Shown here: positions 28,842-37,491 of the stretch, piece after piece | Position numbering within the stretch: position 1 is the stretch's first letter | Layout of the letters: every line of letters begins with the position of its first letter | From: Roseovarius indicus | Lineage (GTDB): Bacteria > Pseudomonadota > Alphaproteobacteria > Rhodobacterales > Rhodobacteraceae | NCBI RefSeq assembly: GCF_008728195.1 | Contig: NZ_CP031598.1 | Location: 4,712,001 to 4,776,000 of the forward strand | Direction of reading: 5' to 3' | Length of the DNA: 64,000 bases | The notes under the pieces: generated by a model | The model's database searches: none | What the model was told of the DNA's origin: nothing | What the model saw: only the letters and a program-made list of their open reading frames with translations | Made by a program: the position numbers and the translations under genes

Positions 28842-30437
28842 TCAATACCCCAGCGCACAGCCGTCCTTGCGCGGATCGCTCCCGCCTTCGAGCACGCCGT
28901 CCTCGTGCAGCAGAATCGCCTGCGCCCCGCCGATCGGCTCGTCGGGCACATCCACGTCGTGCCCCATATCCGCCAGCGCCTGCCGCACCCCCTCGGAATA
29001 GCCCCGCTCCACCTTCAGCTTGCCACCATCCGCAAAGCTTCGCGGCCCGTCGATCGCCGCCTGCGGCGACAGCCCGAAATCCTTCAGGTTGCTGACGAAC
29101 CGCGCATGCCCGTTCGGCTGATAGGCCCCGCCCATCACCCCGAACGGCATCGTCACCCGGCCGCCCTCGCGCAGCATGCCGGGAATGATCGTGTGCATCG
29201 GCCGCTTGCCGCCCGCCATCTCGTTCGGATGGCCCGGCGTCAGGGTGAAGCCCGCGCCGCGGTTCTGGAACAGGATCCCGAACTTCTCCGACGCGATGCC
29301 AGAGCCGAACCCGTGGAAGATCGAGTAGATCAGCGACACCGCCATCCGGTCCTTGTCGACCACGGTGATATAGATCGTGTCCTTGTGCACCGCCTCGGCC
29401 AGCGGCCCGGCCGCGGCCATCGCCTTTTTCGGGTCGATCAGCGCCGCCAGCTTCTCCGCCGTCTCGGGCGCCAGCATATGCGCCAGCCGCGTGGTGTGAT
29501 CCGGGTCGGCGATGATCCGGTTGCGCGCATCATAGGCCAACTTCGCCGCCTCCGCCTCGATATGCACCCGCTCGGCGCCCCACGGGTCCATCCCCGCGAT
29601 GTCGAAATGCTTCAGGATGTTCAGCATCAGGATCGCGGTCGCCCCATGCCCGTTCGGCGGATGCTCCCACAGCTCGGTCTCCCGGTAATCGCCCGACACC
29701 GGCTGCGTGTAATCACAGGCCGCCGCGGCGAAATCCTCCGCCGTGTGCACCCCGCCCATCCCCGACAGCGCCGCCAGCATGTCCTCGGCCACCTCGCCCT
29801 CGTAGAACGCGGCGCGCCCATCTTTCGCGACCCGGCGCAGCACCTCCGCCTGCCCCGGCGCGCGGAACAGCTGCCCGGATTTCAGCGGCTTGCCGCCATC
29901 CGAGTAATGCGTCACCCCATGCCCCTGAAGCACGGCCACGTCATTCGGGAAATCGAACGCCACCCGCTCCGCCACCGGCACCCCGACCTCGGCATAGTGA
30001 ATCGCCGGCGCCAGTACCGCGTCCAGCCCAAGCCGCCCGTGATCCGCCGACAACCGGCAGAACGCATCCACCGCCCCGGGCACCGTCACCGCCTCGACGC
30101 CGTTGACCGGCACCGTCTCGTGCCCCTTGTCGCGCAACGCGTCGGCCGACGCCGCCGCCGGCGCCCGGCCCGACCCGTTCAGCGCCCTGACCTCGTCGCT
30201 GCCCGCCTCCTTGAACAGCACGAAGCAATCGCCGCCGATCCCGGTCATCTGCGGCTCGCAGATGCCCAAAAGAACGGCCCCGGCAATCGCCGCGTCCATC
30301 GCGTTGCCGCCGCGCTCGAGGATATCCACCGCCGCCTTCGCGGCCAGCGGATGGGATGTGGCGCACATGCCGTTGGCGGCCAGAACGGGCGAACGGCCCG
30401 GAAGGTGAAGATCGCGCATGATGAAAGCCCTGCTCAT
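28842..30437 (-). CDS. Gamma-glutamyltransferase family protein
   Basis: 531 residues. It is an Ntn-hydrolase that self-cleaves and transfers or hydrolyses gamma-glutamyl groups of glutathione-like compounds. The processing/nucleophile Thr lies in HKDTIYITVVDKD, where the canonical TTH is changed to TIY but the first Thr is kept. The heavy-chain start MCATSHPLAAKAAVDILERGGNAMDAAIA and GICEPQMTGIGGDCF are typical. No signal peptide is visible, unlike classical periplasmic GGT, so it may act in the cytosol. A start at the Met seven codons in (30419) is an alternative. Confidence 0.88.
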   Translation of the reverse strand: MSRAFIMRDLHLPGRSPVLAANGMCATSHPLAAKAAVDILERGGNAMDAAIAGAVLLGICEPQMTGIGGDCFVLFKEAGSDEVRALNGSGRAPAAASADALRDKGHETVPVNGVEAVTVPGAVDAFCRLSADHGRLGLDAVLAPAIHYAEVGVPVAERVAFDFPNDVAVLQGHGVTHYSDGGKPLKSGQLFRAPGQAEVLRRVAKDGRAAFYEGEVAEDMLAALSGMGGVHTAEDFAAAACDYTQPVSGDYRETELWEHPPNGHGATAILMLNILKHFDIAGMDPWGAERVHIEAEAAKLAYDARNRIIADPDHTTRLAHMLAPETAEKLAALIDPKKAMAAAGPLAEAVHKDTIYITVVDKDRMAVSLIYSIFHGFGSGIASEKFGILFQNRGAGFTLTPGHPNEMAGGKRPMHTIIPGMLREGGRVTMPFGVMGGAYQPNGHARFVSNLKDFGLSPQAAIDGPRSFADGGKLKVERGYSEGVRQALADMGHDVDVPDEPIGGAQAILLHEDGVLEGGSDPRKDGCALGY

Positions 30438-30669
30438 TTCCGTAACGTCGCGACACTAAGGCCGCCGCGCGGAAATGCCAATAAACCGGCTTGGCCGGCG
30501 GATCGTTTCGCGAATTGTCCCGGGGGGTAAGTACCTCGACGCCGCGCACTGGGTGGGGGCTGTTAAACGCGGCGCCGAGGGAAGCCATATGCAGCTACAG
30601 GTACAGTTTTGCCCGTTCTTTCGGGCGCTTTTTCGCAATGATTGCGGCGAGATTAAGGTTTTTCGGTCT
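30438..30669. other. Intergenic region with a plus-strand terminator and no clear gene
   Basis: 232 bp between the gamma-glutamyltransferase start and the end of the anti-sigma gene. At about 30611–30637 the plus strand reads GCCCG-TTCTTT-CGGGC then GCTTTTTC, a plausible terminator that has no plus-strand gene before it. A short plus-strand transcript is therefore possible. No protein or known RNA family was recognised. Confidence 0.35.
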
Positions 30670-31128
30670 TTACGCACCGGATCGGGGCGTAAAGCGCAAC
30701 CCAAGGATGTTTTCACCGTCTCGGCGGCAGTAATCAAGCGAGTCCACCTGGCTGTGAATCAGGTACCAGCCGAATCCGCCCTCCGGCTGAAACTCGCAAG
30801 GCACATCCATATCCGGCAGCGCCCCGTCGGGCATGTCACCGCCCGGCATCGGAAGGCCCCGGTCGGAGACCGTCACGCACAGCGCATCGCCCTCCGTCCG
30901 GGCCTTCAGCCACACGCGCCCGGCGCCGCCGCCATAGGCATGTTCGCAAATGTTGTTCAGCACTTCCGCCAGCACCAGCTCGACCCGGAACAGCAGGCCC
31001 GGCGCCGCGCCGGACCTCGCCAGGATGCCGCGAACGGCCGCCACGGCCTCGCGCGTGGACTCCGGCGTCGCCCGAATCGCCAGGCTCAGCGGCAAGCCCG
31101 CCGCCGTGTCGCCCCCGCGCCCCGGCAT
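30670..31128 (-). CDS. Anti-sigma regulatory factor, HATPase (RsbW/SpoIIAB-like)
   Basis: 152 residues of GHKL fold. The N-box is LAEVLNNICEHAY, the G1 box is VSDRGLPMPGG and the G2-type segment GGFGWYLIHSQVDSLDY. Such kinases bind and phosphorylate a STAS antagonist and, when free, sequester a sigma factor or other target. The STAS gene ends 7 bp upstream on the same strand, so the two form a partner-switching pair. No sigma factor or PP2C phosphatase gene is adjacent, so the output is unknown. Confidence 0.87.
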   Translation of the reverse strand: MPGRGGDTAAGLPLSLAIRATPESTREAVAAVRGILARSGAAPGLLFRVELVLAEVLNNICEHAYGGGAGRVWLKARTEGDALCVTVSDRGLPMPGGDMPDGALPDMDVPCEFQPEGGFGWYLIHSQVDSLDYCRRDGENILGLRFTPRSGA

Positions 31129-31135
31129 GGCACGC

Positions 31136-31474
31136 TCACCCGGCCGCGCGGCGCGTTGCACTATCGACATCCCCGTATATCCCGAAAACCGTATCCATCC
31201 GCGTCAGCCGGAACACCTTGTCCACGTCCGGCGTCAGCCCGGCAAGGTCAAGCTTGCGCTCGGGCCCCAGGAACTTCATCACCGCCACGATGGCGCCAAG
31301 ACCGCTCGAATCGACGAAGGTCACCTGTCCAAGGTCCAGCACCACGCGCGGGGTCGTATCATCCACCGCCGCGCGCACCGCATCCTTGAACCGGATGGCC
31401 GCTGCCGAATCGATCCGGTCCGCCTTGACCGAAATAACCTGAACACCGTTCAGTTTGCTGCTGTCGAGTTCCAT
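31136..31474 (-). CDS. STAS-domain anti-sigma factor antagonist
   Basis: 112 residues. The phosphorylatable Ser is in VTFVDSSGLGAIVAVM, the classical DSSGLG motif of RsbV/SpoIIAA proteins. When unphosphorylated it would bind the HATPase encoded just downstream. It is divergent from the thiolase gene by 93 bp. Confidence 0.9.
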   Translation of the reverse strand: MELDSSKLNGVQVISVKADRIDSAAAIRFKDAVRAAVDDTTPRVVLDLGQVTFVDSSGLGAIVAVMKFLGPERKLDLAGLTPDVDKVFRLTRMDTVFGIYGDVDSATRRAAG

Positions 31475-31567
31475 GCGCGTTCCGCCTTAGGTACTAATAC
31501 GACGCAGGCTAGACCGCATTCGTTACCATTCGGTATTCTGCGGCATCAAATTCCGAGGAGGATCACC

Positions 31568-32740
31568 ATGAAAGACGTTGTCATTGCCGGAGCCGCCCGC
31601 ACCCCGATGGGGGGCTTCCAGGGAGATTTCGACGGTGTCGAGGCCAGCTGGCTGGGCGGCACCGCCATCCGCGCGGCCCTGGCCGACGCGAAAACCGAAA
31701 CGGTGAACGAGGTGCTGATGGGCTGCGTCCTGCCCGCCGGCCAGGGCCAGGCCCCCGCCCGGCAGGCCGGCTTCCACGCGGGCCTCGGCGAAGACGTGCC
31801 CGCCACCACCCTCAACAAGATGTGCGGCTCGGGCATGAAGGCCGCGATGATCGGCTTCGACCAGATCGCGCTTGGCGACACCGACATGATGATCGCCGGC
31901 GGCATGGAAAGCATGTCCACCGCGCCCTACCTCCTGCCAAAGATGCGCGGCGGCGCCCGCATCGGCCATGCCGAGGTCAAGGATCACATGTTCCTCGACG
32001 GGCTGGAAGACGCCTATGACAAGGGCCGCCTGATGGGCACCTTCGCCGAGGATTGCGCCGAGAAGTTCCAGTTCACCCGCGAAGCGCAGGACGAATACGC
32101 CATCGGCTCGCTCGAAGGCGCGCTCGCGGCCCAGAAATCCGGCGCCTTCGACCGCGAGATCACGGCCGTCACCCTCACCACCCGCAAAGGCGAGGTCACG
32201 ATCTCCGAAGACGAACAGCCCGCCAAGGCCCGCCCCGACAAGATCCCCCACCTCAAACCCGCCTTCCGCAAGGATGGCACCGTGACGCCCGCCAACTCGT
32301 CCTCGATCTCCGACGGCGCGGCGGCCCTGGTGCTGGCCTCGGGCGACGCGGCCAAGGCAAACGGCCTCAACATACGGGCCCGTATCCTCGGCCATGCCAG
32401 CCACGCCCAGGCACCCGGCTGGTTCACCACCGCGCCCGTGCCGGCGGCCCAGAAACTCCTCAAGAAACTCGGCTGGTCGAAAGACGATGTCGACCTCTGG
32501 GAAGTGAACGAGGCCTTCGCCGTGGTGCCGATGGCCTTCATGCAGGAAATGGGCCTGCCCCGCGAAAAGGTCAATGTAAACGGGGGCGCCTGCGCCCTGG
32601 GTCACCCGATCGGCGCCAGCGGCGCGCGCATCATGGTGACCCTGCTGAACGCGCTGGAAACCCGCGGCCTCAAGCGCGGCGTCGCGGCCATCTGCATCGG
32701 CGGCGGCGAAGGCACGGCCATCGCCATCGAGCGCGCCTAA
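31568..32740 (+). CDS. Acetyl-CoA C-acyltransferase (thiolase)
   Basis: 390 residues, normal length. Nucleophilic Cys86 in TTLNKMCGSGMKA, the NEAFAVVPMAF motif, and the C-terminal GGACALGHPIGASGARI with the His and second Cys. It condenses or cleaves acetoacetyl-CoA or longer 3-ketoacyl-CoA; the sequence fits the acetyl-CoA acetyltransferase side. The ATG at 31568 has a strong GAGGAGGA site. It stands alone, with no other beta-oxidation or PHB gene adjacent, and converges on the GNAT gene through a shared hairpin. Confidence 0.93.
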   Translation: MKDVVIAGAARTPMGGFQGDFDGVEASWLGGTAIRAALADAKTETVNEVLMGCVLPAGQGQAPARQAGFHAGLGEDVPATTLNKMCGSGMKAAMIGFDQIALGDTDMMIAGGMESMSTAPYLLPKMRGGARIGHAEVKDHMFLDGLEDAYDKGRLMGTFAEDCAEKFQFTREAQDEYAIGSLEGALAAQKSGAFDREITAVTLTTRKGEVTISEDEQPAKARPDKIPHLKPAFRKDGTVTPANSSSISDGAAALVLASGDAAKANGLNIRARILGHASHAQAPGWFTTAPVPAAQKLLKKLGWSKDDVDLWEVNEAFAVVPMAFMQEMGLPREKVNVNGGACALGHPIGASGARIMVTLLNALETRGLKRGVAAICIGGGEGTAIAIERA

Positions 32741-32762
32741 AACCCTACGCCACCGTAGGGTT
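32741..32762. terminator. Shared hairpin between convergent thiolase and GNAT genes
   Basis: AACCCTAC-GCCACC-GTAGGGTT, a perfect 8-bp stem with a 6-base loop filling the whole 21-bp gap. On each strand the second arm ends in TT or AA, so it can serve as a weak two-way terminator. Confidence 0.6.
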
Positions 32763-33223
32763 CACCGATCCAGGTCGCGCCGCATCGTGGCCATGCCACC
32801 GCGGCGCGACAATTCCTCGTAGCCCGATTTCTGATACAGCCTGAGCGCCGCCTCGTTATCGAGCTCCACCTTCAACGTGATGCTCAGCGCCCCAAGATCC
32901 CGCGCCGCATCCTCGGCCAGCCGCGCCAGCTCCTCGCCGGTGCCGCCGCGCATCTCTTCCTCGACGAACACGTAAGTCAGGTGCCGCACCTCCGGGCCGA
33001 CGCCCACGCGCAGCGCAAAGAACCCCACCTCGCGGCCCGCGCCATCCAGCAGGTAGAACGACTCGTCGTCCATCTCCTGCAGCCACCGCATCTTCCATTC
33101 CCCCTCGTCGAACGGAAATCTCGCATGGGGGTTCACGAGGGCCATGTCGTCCTCGTCCTTCAACAGCCCCGCAAGGGGGGCAAGGTCGCGCTCCTGGTTG
33201 TGGCGCAGGCTCAGGCTCGTCAT
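32762..33223 (-). CDS. GNAT family N-acetyltransferase
   Basis: 153 residues of GNAT fold. The acetyl-CoA pyrophosphate loop is a variant (VFVEEEMRGGTGEELARLAEDAA), followed by ITLKVELDNEAALRLYQKSGYEEL, the typical C-terminal beta-bulge and NxxAxxLYxxxGF motif. The substrate is unknown. The ATG at 33223 has an AAGGAG site. It is divergent from comM by 344 bp. Confidence 0.85.
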   Translation of the reverse strand: MTSLSLRHNQERDLAPLAGLLKDEDDMALVNPHARFPFDEGEWKMRWLQEMDDESFYLLDGAGREVGFFALRVGVGPEVRHLTYVFVEEEMRGGTGEELARLAEDAARDLGALSITLKVELDNEAALRLYQKSGYEELSRRGGMATMRRDLDR

Positions 33224-33567
33224 CTCGTCGCTCCTTCGGCCGGGGATTCGCAGTTGAAACGCCGGACCTGCCACAGGGCAAACGGGGGATGCAAGGGCAT
33301 GCCCTGCGCTGTCTGGCCCCCGCGCGGAGTCAAGGCGCGCCCAAGCGCGCCGCCGCGCGATCGCCAGTCCGCCCCCCGGGCTGGCGATTGGAGAGGTCCG
33401 CGCATCGCTCATGGGTCATACTGACACTGCACCATAAACCACCAAACTATAGCGTCGGCTCGCCACCCCGCGGACTGTCGATCCCGCGGCTTTCCTCACC
33501 CGTTAACCAATCCTCAACCATTCCGGCCCACCCTGTTAACCAAGTCTGGCAACGCAAAGGATGCGCG
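33224..33567. other. Intergenic region between GNAT and comM genes
   Basis: 344 bp without a credible gene. The half near comM contains two TTAACC-type elements (separate entry). The rest is GC-rich with no recognised motif. Confidence 0.6.
33503..33541 (+). promoter_or_regulatory. CtrA-like binding sites upstream of comM
   Basis: TTAA-CCAATCC-TCAACC at 33503–33519 matches the CtrA consensus TTAA-N7-TTAAC with one mismatch. A further half-site TTAACC lies at 33536–33541, 27 bp before the start codon. In Rhodobacter capsulatus competence genes including comM are in the CtrA regulon that supports gene-transfer-agent uptake, which fits this position. Confidence 0.5.
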
Positions 33568-35082
33568 ATGGTGGCCCGCGCCTACACGGTCGCGTTCGAG
33601 GGGGTCGAGGCGAAAACGGTCGAGGTGCAATGCGCCGTCACCGCCGGCATTCCCGGCTTCTCCCTCGTGGGCCTGCCCGACAAGGCGGTGACCGAGGCGC
33701 GCGACCGCGTGCGCACGGCCCTCACCTCCATGGCCATCGCGCTCCCCTCCAAACGCATCACCATCAACCTCTCCCCCGCCGACATGCCGAAAGAGGGCAG
33801 TCATTTCGACCTGCCCATTGCCCTCGCCCTTCTCGCCGCCCTCGAAATCATCCCCACCGACGCGGTCGAAGGCACCTGCTCTCTGGGGGAGCTCTCCCTC
33901 GACGGCTCCCTCCTGCCGGTGATCGGCGCCCTCCCCGCCGCCCTCTCGGCCGCCGAGGCCGACCGCACCCTGCTCTGCCCCAAGGCCTCCGGCCCGGAAG
34001 CGGCCTGGGTCGACGCCGCCCGCGTCATCGGCGCTGCCACCCTCGCCGACGTCGTCCGCCACTACACCGGTCAATCCCCCCTCGCCCCGGCCGAACCCGG
34101 CGAAGTCATCCCCGACAGCTCCGGCCGCGACCTCACCGACGTGAAAGGCCAGGAACGCGCCAAGCGCGCCCTCGAAATCGCCGCCGCCGGGCGTCACCAC
34201 CTGATGATGGTCGGCACGCCCGGCTCCGGCAAATCCATGCTCGCCGCCCGCCTGCCGGGCCTCCTTCCGCCGTTGACGGCACAGGAAGCGCTCGAAACCT
34301 CGATGATCCACTCCCTCGCCGGGCTGATCGAGGAAGGCGGCATCAACCGCGCCCGCCCCTTCCGCGAACCGCACCACACGGCCTCGATGGCGGCCATCGT
34401 CGGCGGCGGCCGACGCGCCTCGCCGGGCGAGATTTCCCTCGCCCATAACGGCGTGCTCTTCATGGACGAGTTCCCCGAATTCACCCGCTCCGTCCTCGAA
34501 ACCCTGCGCCAGCCCGTCGAATCGGGCGAGGTCGTCGTTGCCCGCGCCAATGCCCATGTGAAATATCCCTGCCGCTTCATGCTGGTTGCCGCCGCCAACC
34601 CCTGCAAATGCGGCTACCTGCCCGACGCCTCCCGCGCCTGCGCCCGCGCCCCGGCCTGCGGCGAGGATTACATGGGCCGCATCTCCGGCCCCCTGATGGA
34701 CCGGTTCGACCTCCGGATCGAGGTGCCGCCCGTCTCCTACACCGATCTCGACCTGCCCAGCTCGGGCGAAAGCTCCGCCACCGTCGCCGCCCGCGTCGCA
34801 ACCGCCCGCGACCTCCAGACCGCCCGCTACCGCGACCACCCCGGCATGCGCCTCAACGCCGATGCCGAAGGCGAAATGCTCACCGAAATCGCCACGCCCG
34901 ACACCGAAGGCCGCGACCTCCTCACCAAGGTCGCCGACCGCTTCGGCCTCTCGGCCCGCGGCTATCACCGCGTCCTCCGCGTCGCCCGCACCATCGCCGA
35001 TCTCGATGGCTCCGAAACCATCCACCGGCCCCACGTGGCCGAGGCCGTCAGCTTCCGGCTGTCCGCGGCGAAAGAGAGCTGA
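33568..35082 (+). CDS. comM: YifB/ComM family AAA+ Mg-chelatase-like ATPase
   Basis: 504 residues. An N-terminal Lon-like domain (VEVQCAVTAGIPGFSLVGLPDKAVTEARDRVR) precedes the AAA+ core with Walker A MVGTPGSGKSMLA and Walker B GVLFMDEFPEF, and a zinc-like cysteine cluster NPCKCGY...CARAPAC. The C-terminal domain has LSARGYHRVLRVARTIADL. ComM is a branch-migration helicase used to integrate DNA taken up in natural transformation. The ATG at 33568 sits downstream of CtrA-like sites. Its last 35 bp overlap the end of the hydrolase gene on the other strand. Confidence 0.94.
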   Translation: MVARAYTVAFEGVEAKTVEVQCAVTAGIPGFSLVGLPDKAVTEARDRVRTALTSMAIALPSKRITINLSPADMPKEGSHFDLPIALALLAALEIIPTDAVEGTCSLGELSLDGSLLPVIGALPAALSAAEADRTLLCPKASGPEAAWVDAARVIGAATLADVVRHYTGQSPLAPAEPGEVIPDSSGRDLTDVKGQERAKRALEIAAAGRHHLMMVGTPGSGKSMLAARLPGLLPPLTAQEALETSMIHSLAGLIEEGGINRARPFREPHHTASMAAIVGGGRRASPGEISLAHNGVLFMDEFPEFTRSVLETLRQPVESGEVVVARANAHVKYPCRFMLVAAANPCKCGYLPDASRACARAPACGEDYMGRISGPLMDRFDLRIEVPPVSYTDLDLPSSGESSATVAARVATARDLQTARYRDHPGMRLNADAEGEMLTEIATPDTEGRDLLTKVADRFGLSARGYHRVLRVARTIADLDGSETIHRPHVAEAVSFRLSAAKES

Positions 35083-35959
35083 CCCAACCGGCAATCTCTC
35101 GCAGGGTCACCATCGCCTCGGGCATAAGTCCTTGAAAATAGGGCCAGACATGCGGCAGATCATGCTCGATCCGAAGATCCACCGGCACCCCCTGCGCCTT
35201 CAGCCGCTCCGCCATGCGCCGCGTGTCATCCAGCAAGATCTCGGTATCCCCGGCACAGATCCACACCGGCGGCCCGCCCGTGAAATCCGCATATAGCGGC
35301 GAGGCGCGCGGGTCCTTCGCATCGGCCCCGGCGAGGTACATCTCGGCCGATTCCTCGACCCGGCTGGCGGGCAGCATCACGTCGGCCCGCGCATTGGCGG
35401 CGACGCTCTCGCCCGAATATGTCAGGTCGGTCAGCGGCGACATGGCGAACACCCCCAGCGGCGCCTTGCCCCCTGCCCGCAACACCTCCGCCACCACGGC
35501 CAGCGCCAGCCCGCCGCCGGCGCTGTCGCCGCCGATCACCACGCCGCCCGGCCAATCCTCGACCGCCCGGTACACCGCCAAGGCATCCTCGACCGCCGCC
35601 GGAAAGGGATGCTCCGGTGCCAGCCGGTAATCGGGCAAACAGGCCGGCAGCCCGGTCAACTGCGACAGCCGCGCCAGCATCGCCCGATGCGTCGTCGACG
35701 ACCCGAAAACGTACCCGCCGCCATGCAGATGCAACAACAACGGCCCGGCCTCGCGGCGCACACCCTTCGCCGTCGCCCATTGCACCGGCACCCCGCCCAG
35801 CGCGCCTGTCTCGTAGCGCGTGCCGAACGGCGCCCGGAAAAACAGCCGTGCCTTGAATTCGAAACTCCGACGCAGCGCCACCGGGTCTTCCACCCGCTCC
35901 AGGTGCCGCTTCTCGGTCAGACGCAGGTAGGGGTTCAGAATGCGCCGCGCGACGCTCAC
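35048..35959 (-). CDS. Alpha/beta hydrolase, hormone-sensitive lipase family
   Basis: 303 residues. Oxyanion-hole motif [12 protein letters not shown], nucleophile elbow [13 protein letters not shown], catalytic Asp in [13 protein letters not shown] region and His in [11 protein letters not shown]. This is the HSL (type IV) esterase set, acting on short-chain esters. The start is a GTG at 35959 that overlaps the gshB stop (GTGA), giving translational coupling to glutathione synthase. The 3-prime end overlaps comM antisense. Confidence 0.88.
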   Translation of the reverse strand: MSVARRILNPYLRLTEKRHLERVEDPVALRRSFEFKARLFFRAPFGTRYETGALGGVPVQWATAKGVRREAGPLLLHLHGGGYVFGSSTTHRAMLARLSQLTGLPACLPDYRLAPEHPFPAAVEDALAVYRAVEDWPGGVVIGGDSAGGGLALAVVAEVLRAGGKAPLGVFAMSPLTDLTYSGESVAANARADVMLPASRVEESAEMYLAGADAKDPRASPLYADFTGGPPVWICAGDTEILLDDTRRMAERLKAQGVPVDLRIEHDLPHVWPYFQGLMPEAMVTLREIAGWVSSLSPRTAGS

Positions 35960-36891
35960 GCCCGCTTGCCCTCGATCGCCTCCCAGATCTGGCCGGCAAC
36001 GTTCACCCCGTCGAACCGCTCCAGTTCCTGGATGCCCGTGGGCGAGGTCACGTTGATCTCGGTCAGGTAGGTCCCGATCACGTCGATGCCCACGAAAACC
36101 TGCCCGCACTCGCGCAACCGCGGCCCGATGATGCTGCAGATCTCCCGGTCGCGCTCGGTCAGCTCCACCTTCTCGGGCCGGCCGCCCACATGCATGTTCG
36201 ACCGCGTCTCGCCCTCGCCAGGAATGCGGTTGATCGCCCCCACCGGCTCGCCGTCGACCAGGATCACCCGCTTGTCGCCGTTCTTGATCTCCGGCAGGTA
36301 TTTCTGCGCGATCAGCGGCTCGCGGCTGAACCCGGTGAACATCTCGTGCAACGAGCTCAGGTTCCGGTCGCTCTCGGGCAGGTGGAACACGCCCGCGCCG
36401 CCATTGCCGTAAAGCGGCTTCAGGATGATATCCCCATGCTTGGCCCGGAAGGCCTTGATCGTATCCAGGTCACGCGCGATCGCGGTGGGCGGCATCAACT
36501 CGGGGAAGTCGAGAATCAACAGCTTCTCGGGAAAGTTCCTGACCCAGAACGGGTCGTTCACCACCAGCGTGCCCGGGCTCAACCGCTGCAGCAGATGCGT
36601 GGTGGTGATGTAGAACATGTCGAACGGCGGGTCCTGCCGAAGCCAGACCACGTCCATCTCCGACAGGTCGAACAGCTGCTCCTCGCCAAGGGTGAAGTGA
36701 TTGCCCTTCTCCCGCCGCACCTCCAGCGGCCAGCCCCGCGCCTCGACCCGGCCCTGGTTATAGGCCAGCCGGTCCGGCGTGTAGTAGAACAGCTCGTGCC
36801 CCCGCGCCTGCGCTTCCTCGGCCAGCCGGAACGTGCTGTCCCCGTTGATATCGATCGGCCCGATCGGATCCATCTGAAAGGCGATTTTCAT
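35956..36891 (-). CDS. gshB: Glutathione synthetase
   Basis: 311-residue ATP-grasp ligase joining gamma-glutamylcysteine and glycine. The N-terminal [17 protein letters not shown] is diagnostic. Also seen are [20 protein letters not shown], the flexible [16 protein letters not shown] loop for ATP, and the C-terminal [20 protein letters not shown]. It lies in the conserved order rsmI–yraN–gshB, with the coupled esterase gene behind it. Confidence 0.97.
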   Translation of the reverse strand: MKIAFQMDPIGPIDINGDSTFRLAEEAQARGHELFYYTPDRLAYNQGRVEARGWPLEVRREKGNHFTLGEEQLFDLSEMDVVWLRQDPPFDMFYITTTHLLQRLSPGTLVVNDPFWVRNFPEKLLILDFPELMPPTAIARDLDTIKAFRAKHGDIILKPLYGNGGAGVFHLPESDRNLSSLHEMFTGFSREPLIAQKYLPEIKNGDKRVILVDGEPVGAINRIPGEGETRSNMHVGGRPEKVELTERDREICSIIGPRLRECGQVFVGIDVIGTYLTEINVTSPTGIQELERFDGVNVAGQIWEAIEGKRA

Positions 36892-36944
36892 AGGCTGTCC
36901 CCGGCAAATACGTGCAGCCTTTTACATGGGCCAATCCCGGCCAG

Positions 36945-36974
36945 TGTGCAAATCAGAAATGTGCAAATCAGAAA
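36945..36974. repeat. Perfect 15-bp tandem duplication spanning the yraN stop
   Basis: TGTGCAAATCAGAAA occurs twice in a row. On the minus strand each unit carries the codons His-Phe-stop, so the duplication copies the yraN stop in the same frame and leaves the protein unchanged. Confidence 0.85.
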
Positions 36975-37387
36975 TGGCTGAACGCACCGTCGCGGATCTC
37001 CACCTGCCCCCGGCCATCGACCAGGGCAAGGTCGAAGCGCACCTCCGAAAGCTGCCCATCGGGCGTATTGCCGAGGTATTCGGACCCGGCAAGATGAATC
37101 CGCTGCATCTGGTCGGGCCGCAGCCGCTCCGCCGCGGCATCGAAACTGCGCGCCAGCTTCACCTCGCAGAAGACATAGACGCCATCCTGCAGGAAAATCA
37201 GGTCGATCTCGCCCGCCTGCCCGCGCCAGCGCGTTTCCAGAAGGTCGGCGCCCCGCCCGTCATAGGCCCGCGCCACCGTCTCCTCGGCACTGACACCCGA
37301 AAGGTAGGCCCGCTTTCCCCGGCGCCGTTTTGACGCCGGCACCGCCGGAACCGCCCCGCCGGTCTCAAACCGAAAATGTTTCGTCAT
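36968..37387 (-). CDS. yraN: YraN family (UPF0102) endonuclease-like protein
   Basis: 139 residues. The restriction-endonuclease-like core shows GVSAEETVARAYDGRGADLLETRWRGQAGEIDLIFLQDG followed by FCEVKLARS, the D-ExK pattern of the family. Its function is unproven; it is often linked to recombination. The N-terminal basic extension (ASKRRRGKR) precedes the domain. It follows rsmI as usual in bacteria. Confidence 0.9.
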   Translation of the reverse strand: MTKHFRFETGGAVPAVPASKRRRGKRAYLSGVSAEETVARAYDGRGADLLETRWRGQAGEIDLIFLQDGVYVFCEVKLARSFDAAAERLRPDQMQRIHLAGSEYLGNTPDGQLSEVRFDLALVDGRGQVEIRDGAFSHF

Positions 37388-37491
37388 GGCCGATCCTTCC
37401 TCATCACGGCGCCTATTCCGCCCAACGTCACATAAACGCCGGCCCCAGCCACCAATCCACACGCGCCCAGGCGAGCAAACAGCCGCACAGA

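Noticed and set aside
30491..30733. 80-codon plus-strand frame in the gap before the anti-sigma gene
   Set aside because: No ribosome site and no similarity, and its last quarter is antisense to the HATPase end.
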